NCBI GenBank assembly: GCA_022764045.1
Contig: JALERU010000012.1
Coordinates: 1 to 37,157, forward strand
Direction: 5' to 3'
DNA length: 37,157 bases
DNA from: Clostridiales bacterium
GTDB lineage: Bacteria; Bacillota; Clostridia; Oscillospirales; Oscillospiraceae
Shown: positions 31,426-37,157 of the stretch, in pieces
Numbering within the stretch: the stretch's first letter is position 1
How the letters are laid out: each line of letters opens with the position of its first letter
Program-made: the position numbers and the translations under genes
Notes under the pieces: model-generated
What the model was told of the DNA's origin: nothing
The model's input: the letters and a program-made list of their open reading frames with translations, nothing else
Database searches by the model: none

Positions 31426-32134
31426 ACATCTCTCCAAGTCCTTCGGGGACCACCTGGTCCTGGACGATATCTCCGAGCACATCTACCCCGGGGAAAAGGT
31501 GGTCATCATCGGCCCCTCTGGCTCGGGCAAGTCCACCTTCCTGCGGTGCCTGAACCTGCTGGAGAACCCCTCCGCCGGCACCATCTCCTTCGACGGCACG
31601 GTGATCAACGACCCCAAGACCGACATCAACGCCGTCCGCCGGCAGATGGGCATGGTCTTTCAGCACTTTAACCTCTTCCCCAACATGACCATCCAGAAGA
31701 ACATCACCCTGGCCCCCGTCCAGACGGGCCTCATGAAGCAGGCCGAGGCCGACCAGCAGGCCATCCAGCTTCTCCGCCGGGTGGGCCTGGAGGAAAAGGC
31801 CGCAGCCTACCCCAGCCAGCTCTCCGGCGGCCAGAAGCAGCGCATCGCCATCGTCCGGGCCCTGGCCATGAAGCCCAAGCTGATGCTCTTCGACGAGCCC
31901 ACCTCCGCTCTGGACCCCGAAATGGTGGGGGAGGTGCTGGACGTGATGAAGCAGCTGGCCAACGAGGGCATGACCATGGTGGTGGTTACCCACGAGATGG
32001 GCTTTGCCCGTGAGGTGGGGGACCGGGTCCTCTTCATGGCCGATGGGAAGATCGTGGAGCAGAATACCCCTGCGGAGATCTTCACGAACCCCCGGGAGGA
32101 GCGGACGAAAGCGTTCCTTTCTAAGGTATTGTAA
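31412..32134 (+). CDS. Polar amino-acid ABC transporter ATPase
   Basis: 240 residues, typical of GlnQ/HisP/ArtP. Starts at GTG 31412 within the permease gene, with AAAGGAGG 11 bases upstream. Walker [10 protein letters not shown] at 34-42, Q-loop Q84, signature LSGGQ at 137-141, Walker B LMLFDE at 157-162, D-loop SALD at 165-168, H-loop H194. Last gene of the operon; terminator at 32153. Confidence 0.95.
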   Translation: MIDVKHLSKSFGDHLVLDDISEHIYPGEKVVIIGPSGSGKSTFLRCLNLLENPSAGTISFDGTVINDPKTDINAVRRQMGMVFQHFNLFPNMTIQKNITLAPVQTGLMKQAEADQQAIQLLRRVGLEEKAAAYPSQLSGGQKQRIAIVRALAMKPKLMLFDEPTSALDPEMVGEVLDVMKQLANEGMTMVVVTHEMGFAREVGDRVLFMADGKIVEQNTPAEIFTNPREERTKAFLSKVL

Positions 32135-32152
32135 AAGGGATTGTAAATGGAG

Positions 32153-32193
32153 ACCCTCTCCCGTTCTTGCGAATGGGGGAGGGTTGATTTTTT
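32153..32193 (+). terminator. Terminator of the amino-acid transporter operon
   Basis: ACCCTCTCCC / GGGGGAGGGT stem, 12-base loop, then TGATTTTTT; 19 bases after the stop codon. Confidence 0.85.
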
Positions 32194-32194
32194 G

Positions 32195-32480
32195 CCTTGT
32201 TCTATGGCGGGGGGCGTATTCTGTGGCGTGGGTGGGCCGGCCTTGGGGGTCGGGAGGGAGCCATGGCGCACACTGTGCCGTGGTTTGCCCTCGCCGGGCG
32301 GGCAGCCTACCCGGCTGGGGGCCCATTTCTCTGGAGAAATGGACGAAAGAGCACCAGGGGCTGCGGCCCCTGGACCCCGGGGCATTTTATGGGCCGCTGG
32401 CTGCCGCTCGCTCATTTTTTGGATCGAGGAAACTTGCGCCCCCTGTGGAACCACACTTCTTCTCTAACATCGAATGGGCG
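32195..32480 (+). repeat. Family C repeat, copy C3
   Basis: Shares CCATTTCTCTGGAGAAATGG followed by ACGAAAGAGCACCA (32323-32355) with C1 and the GCGCACACTGTGC part with the end of C2. No module D. Continues into repeat A12. Confidence 0.7.
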
Positions 32481-32499
32481 GTTCGCAGCGCAGGGGGTA

Positions 32500-32796
32500 G
32501 GTGGGTTGGAAGCCTGCCACGGCAAAAGGTGGTAACGGTATCCTTCTACCCACCGATCCTCCACATCGCCCCCTCATCAGACGCCTTCGGCGCCAGCTTC
32601 CCCCCGAGGGGAAGCCTACGCTACTACGATACGTTGGAGTTATTAACTACGGTAGTTTTCTACAGTAAGCCATACAGGATATGCCAATCGCCTTCCCCTG
32701 GGGGGGAAGGTGGGCCGGCCCTACGGGCCGGGTCGGATGAGGGCGAGCGTCGAGGGTCCCACGGCATTGGTAATAGACGCACCCACCCCATCCCGC
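32500..32796 (+). repeat. Family A structured repeat, copy A12
   Basis: Core 32567-32745. Like A1 it carries ACGCCTTCGGCG in place of GTCAGCTGCGCTGAC. Full flanks on both sides (AAGGTGGTAACGGTATCCTT; GGTAATAGACGCACCCACCC). Confidence 0.85.
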
Positions 32797-32828
32797 CCCC
32801 AGATCGTACAGCAACCCCCTCTTTCAAG

Positions 32829-32867
32829 AAAAAACTTCCTCGCTCAACACGGAACGAGGAAGTTTTT
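32829..32867. terminator. Terminator downstream of the toxin-antitoxin genes
   Basis: AAAAACTTCCTCG / CGAGGAAGTTTTT, bidirectional, ending 3 bases before the minus-strand antitoxin stop. Confidence 0.88.
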
Positions 32868-32870
32868 CCT

Positions 32871-33089
32871 TTACACAATGGAATCCAAGTGATCCCAATC
32901 AATTTCTGATTCGTCTAAAAAACCACTAGCCTCCGCCTCCGCTAAGGCCTGGGCTTCTTCAGGGGTGACCTTGGTAAAATCAGGGTCCCACGCCAGCACT
33001 AATTTTTTGACAAAGGCGTAGGCAAAGTTTTGGTCCGCCTCCGGGAGCATATCCACCATACGGGCCACATCCATTGCAATGTTTGACAT
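32871..33089 (-). CDS. Probable antitoxin of the adjacent RelE/ParE-type toxin
   Basis: 72 residues, acidic. N-terminal part MSNIAMDVARMVDMLPEADQNFAYAFVKKLV is helical and the end TPEEAQALAEAEASGFLDESEIDWDHLDSIV is a highly acidic tail fit to wrap a basic toxin. Starts 12 bases after the toxin stop with AAGGAGG. The YAFVKKLVLAWD piece resembles clostridial addiction-module antitoxins of the DUF2281/RelB-like sort, without a clear DNA-binding domain. Call depends on gene pairing. Confidence 0.75.
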   Translation of the reverse strand: MSNIAMDVARMVDMLPEADQNFAYAFVKKLVLAWDPDFTKVTPEEAQALAEAEASGFLDESEIDWDHLDSIV

Positions 33090-33101
33090 AAGGGTACCTC
33101 C

Positions 33102-33362
33102 TTACTTATAGATATCCCCACGGTTTCCAATTTCAAGAATGAATAAAATCTCCAGCTCGTTTTCCTGACCGTACCGATATATAATACGCCAAGAACCTAC
33201 ACGAAGCCGCTTTCGACCCTCAGGAACTCCTTGCATTGCCTTAATATCACCTACTGGAGGCTTTTGGGTTAGCCCCTGGATGGCGGTTCGAATACGCCGG
33301 ACAGAGCGCTGGTCCAGTTTGCTTAGAAACTTCAAGGAATTTTTTGAGTATCGAATCACCAT
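33102..33362 (-). CDS. RelE/ParE superfamily toxin
   Basis: 86 residues, basic. RelE-fold ribosome-dependent mRNA interferase or gyrase poison is expected. Visible: MVIRYSKNSLKFLSKLDQRS, then IKAMQGVPEGRKRLRVGSWRIIYRYG and the final LFILEIGNRGDIYK, the standard pattern of plasmid stabilisation toxins (R/Y residues R53, R55, R60, Y63 as likely catalytic or RNA-binding). It is the first gene of the pair, so toxin precedes antitoxin, as in HigBA-like systems. Promoter at 33396-33423 on the minus strand. Confidence 0.88.
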   Translation of the reverse strand: MVIRYSKNSLKFLSKLDQRSVRRIRTAIQGLTQKPPVGDIKAMQGVPEGRKRLRVGSWRIIYRYGQENELEILFILEIGNRGDIYK

Positions 33363-33395
33363 AGTATGCCACCTCTACCCCCTGTATTCTCTTTT

Positions 33396-33423
33396 ATTGT
33401 ATCAAATTCCGGCTTCGTGTCAA
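33396..33423 (-). promoter_or_regulatory. Promoter of the toxin-antitoxin operon
   Basis: On the minus strand TTGACA (33423-33418), 16-base spacer, TACAAT (33401-33396). The toxin start is 33 bases downstream. Antitoxin-bound operator sites would be expected here but no clear palindrome is seen. Confidence 0.75.
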
Positions 33424-33459
33424 TCAGCTTTGGAAGATTTCTTTTTTGGGGCCCGAAAG

Positions 33460-33658
33460 TGGTGGGTAGAGGAATCCTCAACGCACGCCCTCATCCGCCC
33501 CGGCCCGAAGGGCCGGCCCACCTTCCCCCCCAGGGGAAGGCGTTGGCAAACCCTGTAGGAGTCATGTAGAAAAATATCATAGTAAATAACTCCGACGTAG
33601 CGTAATAGCGTAGGCTTCCCCTTGGGGGGAAGCTGTCAGCGGAGCTGACTGATGAGGG
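33460..33658 (-). repeat. Family A structured repeat, copy A13, left part, interrupted by the islet
   Basis: Core starts at 33486 (CGCCCTCATCCGCCCCGGCC) and stops at GATGAGGG (33658), where the islet begins. Its last 48 bases (33611-33658) are repeated exactly at 35293-35340. Both have GCGGAGCTGAC where other copies have GCGCAGCTGAC. Confidence 0.9.
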
Positions 33659-33676
33659 CCACATAATGCGTTGTTC

Positions 33677-33865
33677 TGCGCCCTGCGGCGCATCCTGGCC
33701 CTGGGATGTCGGAGCGTCTGGGCCCATACCACCGGGCCCAGAGGGAAAGCAGAGGAAGCCAGCCAGGCCCCACGCTCGCCTGCAACGGTAGGGCCCTGTC
33801 TGTGCCCTCCCATTGTGTCAGACTGGTCAAGGGTAAAGGCTTCGCCCGGCTTCGCCGCCCTTGAC
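33677..33865. other. Strongly structured 5' region of the islet
   Basis: Three stems before the HNH gene: TGCGCC-CTGC-GGCGCA (33677-33692), CTGGGCCC-loop-GGGCCCAG (33718-33741) and GTCAAGGG/CCCTTGAC (33826-33865) with a GGC/GCC extension. No convincing ORF in 33659-33924. May be an RNA, a leader or recognition structure; nothing named fits. Confidence 0.45.
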
Positions 33866-33924
33866 TCAGCCCGCCCCCCTGGAAGCGCCCAAACAGGGCC
33901 AAACATCAAAAGGAGGGCACACAC

Positions 33925-34218
33925 ATGAAAGCCAACATCAGCAACGAAGCACGAAAAGCCATCTACCGCCGGGAAGGGTTTGAGTGCGCCTTGTGCGGAG
34001 ACAATCGCCGCCTGCAGATTCACCACGTATTGAAGCGCTCCCAGGGCGGCACGGAGCACCCCCATAACCTGATCTGCCTTTGCATGAATTGCCACGCCCT
34101 GGTCCATGGAACCTTCGTCTACCCCGTGGGCTACATCACCCAGGAGGAAGCGGAGCAGGCTATCGTGGAATACCTGGCAGATCTCTACGCCCCAGATTGG
34201 AACCCCTGGTGCAAGTAA
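33925..34218 (+). CDS. Small HNH endonuclease
   Basis: 97 residues. ATG 33925 with AAAAGGAGG upstream. Zinc pair C21-x2-C24 and C53-x2-C56; HNH core H33-H34-V, N48 and H57 (or H61): LQIHHVLKRSQGG ... HNLICLCMNCHALVH. That is a full catalytic ββα-metal unit with no added DNA-binding domain except about 18 residues at the end. A stand-alone HNH of this size occurs in phages and small mobile elements. Lies inside the 48-bp-flanked islet, so a role in its spread is possible (inference). Confidence 0.9.
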   Translation: MKANISNEARKAIYRREGFECALCGDNRRLQIHHVLKRSQGGTEHPHNLICLCMNCHALVHGTFVYPVGYITQEEAEQAIVEYLADLYAPDWNPWCK

Positions 34219-34227
34219 GCCAGGGCA

Positions 34228-34256
34228 GGGGCCCGGCCAAAAATGGCCTGGGCCCC
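34228..34256. other. Hairpin after the HNH gene
   Basis: GGGGCCC-GGCC-AAAAAT-GGCC-T-GGGCCCC, 10 bases after the stop. No T-tract; transcript end protection or weak terminator. Confidence 0.5.
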
Positions 34257-34463
34257 GTCCATTCTTGGCCGGGGGTCCACGTGACGTGTCTGTTTTAGCG
34301 GTGCCCACCCAGCGCCAGTGGTGTGGCCCTTGGGGCTGGCGCTTCCCCGCCATGGGCACCCCTGCCGTTCGTCAGGCATTACCCTCTGCCAGGCACTACC
34401 CGGCAGGGCTACGGGCTATCGCCGTGCCCGGCTTCCCTATCGTCATGTGTCCCCCCCTCCAGG

Positions 34464-34552
34464 GGGTAGCCGGTCGGGCGGATGTTGTCCTGGCCCTGCC
34501 AGGCACCCCCTCTGGCAGGATAGCCGATCGGGCGGATGTTGGCGTGGCCCTG
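34464..34552. repeat. Imperfect direct repeat in the islet's non-coding middle
   Basis: GGTAGCCGGTCGGGCGGATG (34464 on) and GATAGCCGATCGGGCGGATG (34519 on), each followed by TTG..TGGCCCTG, period about 54 bases. It belongs to a 430-base stretch (34219-34650) without a supportable gene, which also has CTGCC/GGCAG hairpins. Confidence 0.6.
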
Positions 34553-34650
34553 GAAGAAAACCCCCGTGATAACCATTCCAGACCGTGGAAACCAGGCCAC
34601 GGCCTGGAACAGATGTTCGTGATGTACCGACAAAAAAGGAGGCGAAAACC

Positions 34651-35271
34651 ATGGACTTTTGCACCAAAACAGCCCATAATGTGGACAAAAGGGGGGATAA
34701 ACACCCCAGAATAAAGCGTTTCGAGCGGGACTTGCTCCGCCTCTCAGCCCAGGAAAGACGGGCCATTGATGCCCTCATGAGGCAAACGGCTGGCCTCAGA
34801 AAAAAGACCGACCGGGCCGCCATGACCAAAAAGGTAGCCTACATGGCAAACGCCTGCGCCCGGACAAACGCCCGGCGCACCAGCGATCGTAACACCGACC
34901 ACGACCGCCGCACCCTGGTGGGAGCCAGGCTCAAGCGAGAGCAGGCCGAGCGATACAAGCAGATCGCCCAGGCCACAGGCAGGAGCCTCTATCGCTTCGT
35001 GGCTGATGCCCTCGAAGCAGAGGCCAGCAGAGCGGGGGAAACTCCTTCGAGCGGAACGCAGGCACAAGATGTTGGGTGGGAACCGCTCGTTAACACAATA
35101 TATCCTCTATCGCCTGGCAAGCCTAACCCTCCCGGCCCGCCCGGCGGGGGGCAGGGCACCCCTCCCGGCCCGGTCTCCCAGGCTTTGACCGGGCGCAAGC
35201 GCCCGCGCCTGGGAATCATCGGGCCTCCCGGGGCAACCCCGCCCCCCGCCGGCTCGGGCCTCAGAAAGTAG
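34651..35271 (+). CDS. Ribbon-helix-helix-like protein of the islet, unknown function
   Basis: 206 residues from ATG 34651, preceded by AAAAAAGGAGG; an earlier ATG at 34585 has no ribosome site. Residues 1-75 are basic and helical. Residues about 87-124 (RRTLVGARLKREQAERYKQI ... RSLYRFVADALEAEA) look like a ribbon-helix-helix DNA-binding unit as in MobC-type or plasmid partner proteins. From about 130 the frame becomes Pro/Gly-rich and unlike a folded protein. In another frame 35006-35188 codes for a plausible helical tail (RSLTQYILYRLASL), so a frameshift near the GGGGG run (35035-35039) or an overlapping gene is possible. Function is not recognised. Confidence 0.6.
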   Translation: MDFCTKTAHNVDKRGDKHPRIKRFERDLLRLSAQERRAIDALMRQTAGLRKKTDRAAMTKKVAYMANACARTNARRTSDRNTDHDRRTLVGARLKREQAERYKQIAQATGRSLYRFVADALEAEASRAGETPSSGTQAQDVGWEPLVNTIYPLSPGKPNPPGPPGGGQGTPPGPVSQALTGRKRPRLGIIGPPGATPPPAGSGLRK

Positions 35272-35292
35272 CAGAGCAAGTTACCAGCAAGT

Positions 35293-35372
35293 TAGGCTTC
35301 CCCTTGGGGGGAAGCTGTCAGCGGAGCTGACTGATGAGGGGGCGACCCAGAATACCGGCAGGTAGAACGCCT
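35293..35372 (-). repeat. Family A structured repeat, copy A13, right part
   Basis: First 48 bases duplicate 33611-33658, then GGCGACCCAGAATACCGGCA and GGTAGAAC continue as the normal right flank of family A. Confidence 0.85.
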
Positions 35373-35394
35373 GGAAGGATAAAAAATTTGAATA

Positions 35395-35413
35395 TGACAT
35401 TTAGTGAATGTCA
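35395..35413. promoter_or_regulatory. Perfect palindromic operator-like site
   Basis: TGACATT-TAGTG-AATGTCA. It reaches into the -35 area of the extended -10 TGTTATCAT at 35431-35439 of the next gene, a place where a dimeric repressor would block RNA polymerase. The regulator is not in the window. Confidence 0.6.
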
Positions 35414-35430
35414 CCTTCCTCCCAATTTCA

Positions 35431-35439
35431 TGTTATCAT
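35431..35439 (+). promoter_or_regulatory. Extended -10 promoter of the small gene at 35467
   Basis: TGTTATCAT, with no good -35. The ATG is 28 bases downstream with AGAAGGAGG as ribosome site, so the leader is short. Confidence 0.55.
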
Positions 35440-35466
35440 AGCGGAAACAAGAAGGAGGAAAATTTT

Positions 35467-35757
35467 ATGAAATCCATCCTCGAAGACCTCTACTACGGCA
35501 ACATCAACCCCGCCGAATTCTTCCAGGTCCCCCTCAAAGAGTACAAAGCGTGCCAGGAGGAACACATCAAAACCTACGACAGCTTCCTCCAAAGCCTGGA
35601 ACCCTATCAGCAGAAAACCTTCACCGAGATCATGGAGCACCAGTTCCAAACCCTCCCCATGGAACACGCCGCCGCCTTTTCTGAGGGCTTCCGCCTGGGG
35701 GCGCAAATGATGTTAGAGATCCTCCAGGGCCCGCCTGTGGATGAAATTTGCCTGTGA
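35467..35757 (+). CDS. Small conserved protein resembling DUF6809
   Basis: 96 residues from ATG 35467 (AGAAGGAGG upstream). MKSILEDLYYGNINPAEFFQ at the N-terminus and FSEGFRLGAQMMLEILQ near the end match small clostridial helical proteins with LYYGNI-P starts, usually named DUF6809. No membrane or signal sequence. Function unknown. The palindrome just upstream points to tight regulation. Base use is less G/C-ending than in neighbours. Confidence 0.75.
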   Translation: MKSILEDLYYGNINPAEFFQVPLKEYKACQEEHIKTYDSFLQSLEPYQQKTFTEIMEHQFQTLPMEHAAAFSEGFRLGAQMMLEILQGPPVDEICL

Positions 35758-35788
35758 TCGTCCCACGGAGCGCCTTGGGGAAAGGGGC

Positions 35789-35817
35789 TTGTTTTCCCCG
35801 CGCTTTCCCAGTATGAT
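35789..35817 (+). promoter_or_regulatory. Promoter of the lipoprotein gene at 35839
   Basis: TTGTTT (35789-35794), 17-base spacer, TATGAT (35812-35817). Confidence 0.7.
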
Positions 35818-35838
35818 AAAGAAAAAGGGGGGATTTGG

Positions 35839-36348
35839 ATGAGAAGACGTTTTTGTTGGCTGGGCGCTGTGGTGGCCGTGGCTGTGGTTCTTTGTGCCTG
35901 CCATCCGTCCCCCGGCTTATCTTTGGAGGAACAGATCGAACAGGACCAGAACCTCCCCGCCGGCAGTGTGACGTTGGTTTCGGAGGGGGTCCTGGAAAGC
36001 GAGGAGAAGCAGGCAGTTGGCTTCTTTGACCAGGAGGGCAACCCCGGTCTCGCTGTGTTTTCCAAGGGAGAAACGCCCCGGCTCTTGTCCGTGGAGCCCG
36101 CCAGCAGCTTTTTCAGCCGGGTGCCGGAGACCTGGACCGTCCCCGTTTCCTTCGGGGGAGAGATCTGCTATGTCTTTCTCAGCAACAACCCCGATTTCAC
36201 TTGCCTCAAGGTGCGGCGGGAGGGGGGCCAATGGGAGGAAATCCCGGTGCCCCCGCCTCCGTCCCTGGTCTCGTTTTCCTTTGGGGAAGCCAATGGGCTG
36301 CAATACCGCCTGTGCGATCCAAAGGGGAATGAACTACAGCAGCCATAA
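35839..36348 (+). CDS. Short lipoprotein, unknown function
   Basis: 169 residues. Start ATG 35839 after AAAGGGGGG. Signal MRRRFCWLGAVVAVAVVLCAC with lipobox LCAC and lipidated C21. The exported part has a beta-rich look (SVTLVSEGVLESEEKQAVGF, FSFGEANGLQYRLCDPKG) of clostridial extracytoplasmic lipoproteins of unknown function. Terminator at 36356 separates it from the convergent proS. Confidence 0.75.
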   Translation: MRRRFCWLGAVVAVAVVLCACHPSPGLSLEEQIEQDQNLPAGSVTLVSEGVLESEEKQAVGFFDQEGNPGLAVFSKGETPRLLSVEPASSFFSRVPETWTVPVSFGGEICYVFLSNNPDFTCLKVRREGGQWEEIPVPPPPSLVSFSFGEANGLQYRLCDPKGNELQQP

Positions 36349-36355
36349 CAGATCG

Positions 36356-36392
36356 GAAGCCGCCGCGAGATCCCTCGCGGCGGCTTCGCTTT
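36356..36392. terminator. Terminator between lipoprotein and proS
   Basis: Perfect 14-bp stem GAAGCCGCCGCGAG-ATCC-CTCGCGGCGGCTTC followed by GCTTTTT; usable from both convergent genes. Confidence 0.9.
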
Positions 36393-36421
36393 TTCTCTCT
36401 CTATGCTGATCCGGGGGCGGA

Positions 36422-37157
36422 TTAGTAAGCCACGCCCCAGTAGATCATCTTTTTGGCGGCCCGCCCGCAGATGGGGCAGGTGTCGCCCAGGTGCTCCTGG
36501 GCGAAGGGAATGCAGCGGGAGGTCATACCGGCCTCTTCCTTCATCTTCAGCTCGCAGTCCAGCTCGCCGCACCACATGGTTTTGATGAAGCCGCCGTGTT
36601 CGGCCTGGAGCTGCTTGGCCTCCTCCAGGGAGAAGGCGGGGAAGGTGTGCTCCTCCAGGTTCTTCTTGGCCCGCTGGTACAGGCCGTCGTGGATGGCGTC
36701 CAAGGTGGCCTTGGCGGTCTCCTCCAGGGTGTCCAGGCTGACGAAGACTTTCTCGCCGTTGTCCCGGCGGACCAGGACGCACTGGTTCTTCTCGATGTCC
36801 TTCGGGCCGATCTCCACGCGCAGGGGCACGCCCTTCATCTCGTACTCGGCAGCCTTCCAGCCCATGGACTGGTCAGAGTCATCGATCTTGGCGCGGATGC
36901 CGGCGGCCTTCAGGCGGTCCAGCAGGGCGTTGGCGGCATCCAGAACGCCGTCCTTGTGCATGGCAACGGGGATGACCATGGCCTGGACGGGGGCGATGCG
37001 GGGGGGCAGGACCAGACCGTTGTTGTCGCCGTGGGTCATGATGAGGCCGCCGATCATCCGGGTGGACACGCCCCAGCTGGTCTGGTGGGGGTGGTGCAGG
37101 GTGTTGTCCTTGCCGGTGAAGGTGATGTCAAAGGCCTTGGCGAAGCCGTCGCCGAAG
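36422..37157 (-). CDS. proS: Prolyl-tRNA synthetase, C-terminal half (start outside window)
   Basis: The minus-strand frame is open to the window edge and gives about 244 residues of a protein usually near 480. It charges tRNA-Pro. Visible is class II motif 3 (TSWGVSTRMIGGLIMTHGDNNGLVLPP), the anticodon-binding domain (IAPVQAMVIPV ... ) and a zinc-type C-terminal domain with CGELDC and CPICGRAAKK, ending in the terminal tyrosine typical of the archaeal/eukaryotic-type (ProS type 3) enzymes. Bacteria with this type lack the editing insertion. An internal GTG at 37069 is not the start. Confidence 0.95.
   Translation of the reverse strand, partial: FGDGFAKAFDITFTGKDNTLHHPHQTSWGVSTRMIGGLIMTHGDNNGLVLPPRIAPVQAMVIPVAMHKDGVLDAANALLDRLKAAGIRAKIDDSDQSMGWKAAEYEMKGVPLRVEIGPKDIEKNQCVLVRRDNGEKVFVSLDTLEETAKATLDAIHDGLYQRAKKNLEEHTFPAFSLEEAKQLQAEHGGFIKTMWCGELDCELKMKEEAGMTSRCIPFAQEHLGDTCPICGRAAKKMIYWGVAY

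Larger units (their letters stand above)
33611..35340. mobile_element. Candidate islet flanked by 48-bp direct repeats, inserted in a family A repeat
   Basis: Direct repeats 33611-33658 and 35293-35340 (TAGGCTTCCCCTTGGGGGGA to CTGATGAGGG, identical) enclose 1634 bases with an HNH nuclease gene and a ribbon-helix-helix-like gene. Joining 33658 to 35341 restores a normal family A copy. No transposase, recombinase or terminal inverted repeats are seen. Could be an integrated element, or a block trapped between two A copies by recombination; the private base shared by both repeats favours duplication on insertion. Confidence 0.6.

Noticed and set aside
32195-32535. Short plus-strand ORFs in family C copy C3 (106-112 codons)
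   Set aside because: The same DNA recurs as a repeat at two other places in different reading states, and no ribosome site precedes these ORFs.
33925-34218. HNH protein as an IscB/HEARO-type guided nuclease
   Set aside because: Only 97 residues; no RuvC parts, bridge helix or arginine-rich guide-binding domain.
34396-34829. Minus-strand ORFs of 74-128 codons in the islet
   Set aside because: No ribosome site or recognisable motif; they overlap the direct repeat region and the plus-strand gene with a good AAGGAGG site.
350-35372. Regular repeats as a possible CRISPR array
   Set aside because: Units are about 260-330 bp, scattered, in both orientations, without short direct repeats and unique spacers, and no cas genes are present.

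Overview
The window looks like a chromosome segment of a GC-rich, spore-forming, low-GC-lineage-derived Clostridium (Oscillospiraceae type, e.g. relatives of Flavonifractor, Lawsonibacter or Oscillibacter). This rests on strongly G/C-ending codons, AAGGAGG ribosome sites, DnaD-type primosome genes, ZapA, a YaaL-BofA pair, an SLH surface protein and an archaeal-type prolyl-tRNA synthetase. The species assignment is inference.

Layout. 1-345: 3' end of argB. 999-2249: M16 zinc peptidase. 2556-4514 (minus): a DnaD-domain protein followed by a DnaC/DnaI-like helicase loader. 4918-7365: zapA and a large U32 peptidase/RNA hydroxylase. 7911-9875: maf-mreC-mreD, with the class B penicillin-binding protein (10570-12255) cut off from them by about 690 bp of repeats. 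12962-13218: a small frameshifted ORF. 13330-16415: an operon of an SCP2-like protein, an iron alcohol dehydrogenase and an aldehyde dehydrogenase. 17049-18579 (minus): yaaL-like, bofA and a DUF4015 glycoside-hydrolase-like gene. 18913-21111: SLH/Ig-like surface protein. 21574-26170: parE, a small zinc-ribbon membrane protein and parC, then a spore-type/lipoprotein-like gene and tRNA-Gly(GCC). 27233-27685 (minus): unknown protein. 28526-29302: crotonase-family enzyme. 29723-32134: polar amino-acid ABC transporter (binding protein, permease, ATPase). 32871-33362 (minus): toxin-antitoxin pair. 33611-35340: a 1.6-kb islet with an HNH nuclease and a ribbon-helix-helix-like gene between 48-bp direct repeats. 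35467-36348: two small genes. 36422-37157 (minus): 3' part of proS.

The outstanding property is not a gene. Almost every long intergenic gap is filled by members of a few families of structured repeats (named A to E here), 80 to 350 bp long, built from consecutive hairpins. Family A has about 13 copies in both orientations, two of them in tandem arrays of about 260-bp period. Arms of hairpins change together between copies, some hairpins are exchanged for unrelated hairpins at the same place, and at least one palindromic 51-57-bp module is inserted in the same G-run of three copies. No transposase is present in the window. The islet at 33.6-35.3 kb sits exactly inside a family A copy and is flanked by a perfect duplication of 48 bp of that copy, which makes it a candidate small mobile element that targets the repeat.

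If I had to name a previously undescribed system here, it would be these modular hairpin repeats and the HNH/RHH islet that has used one as its integration site.
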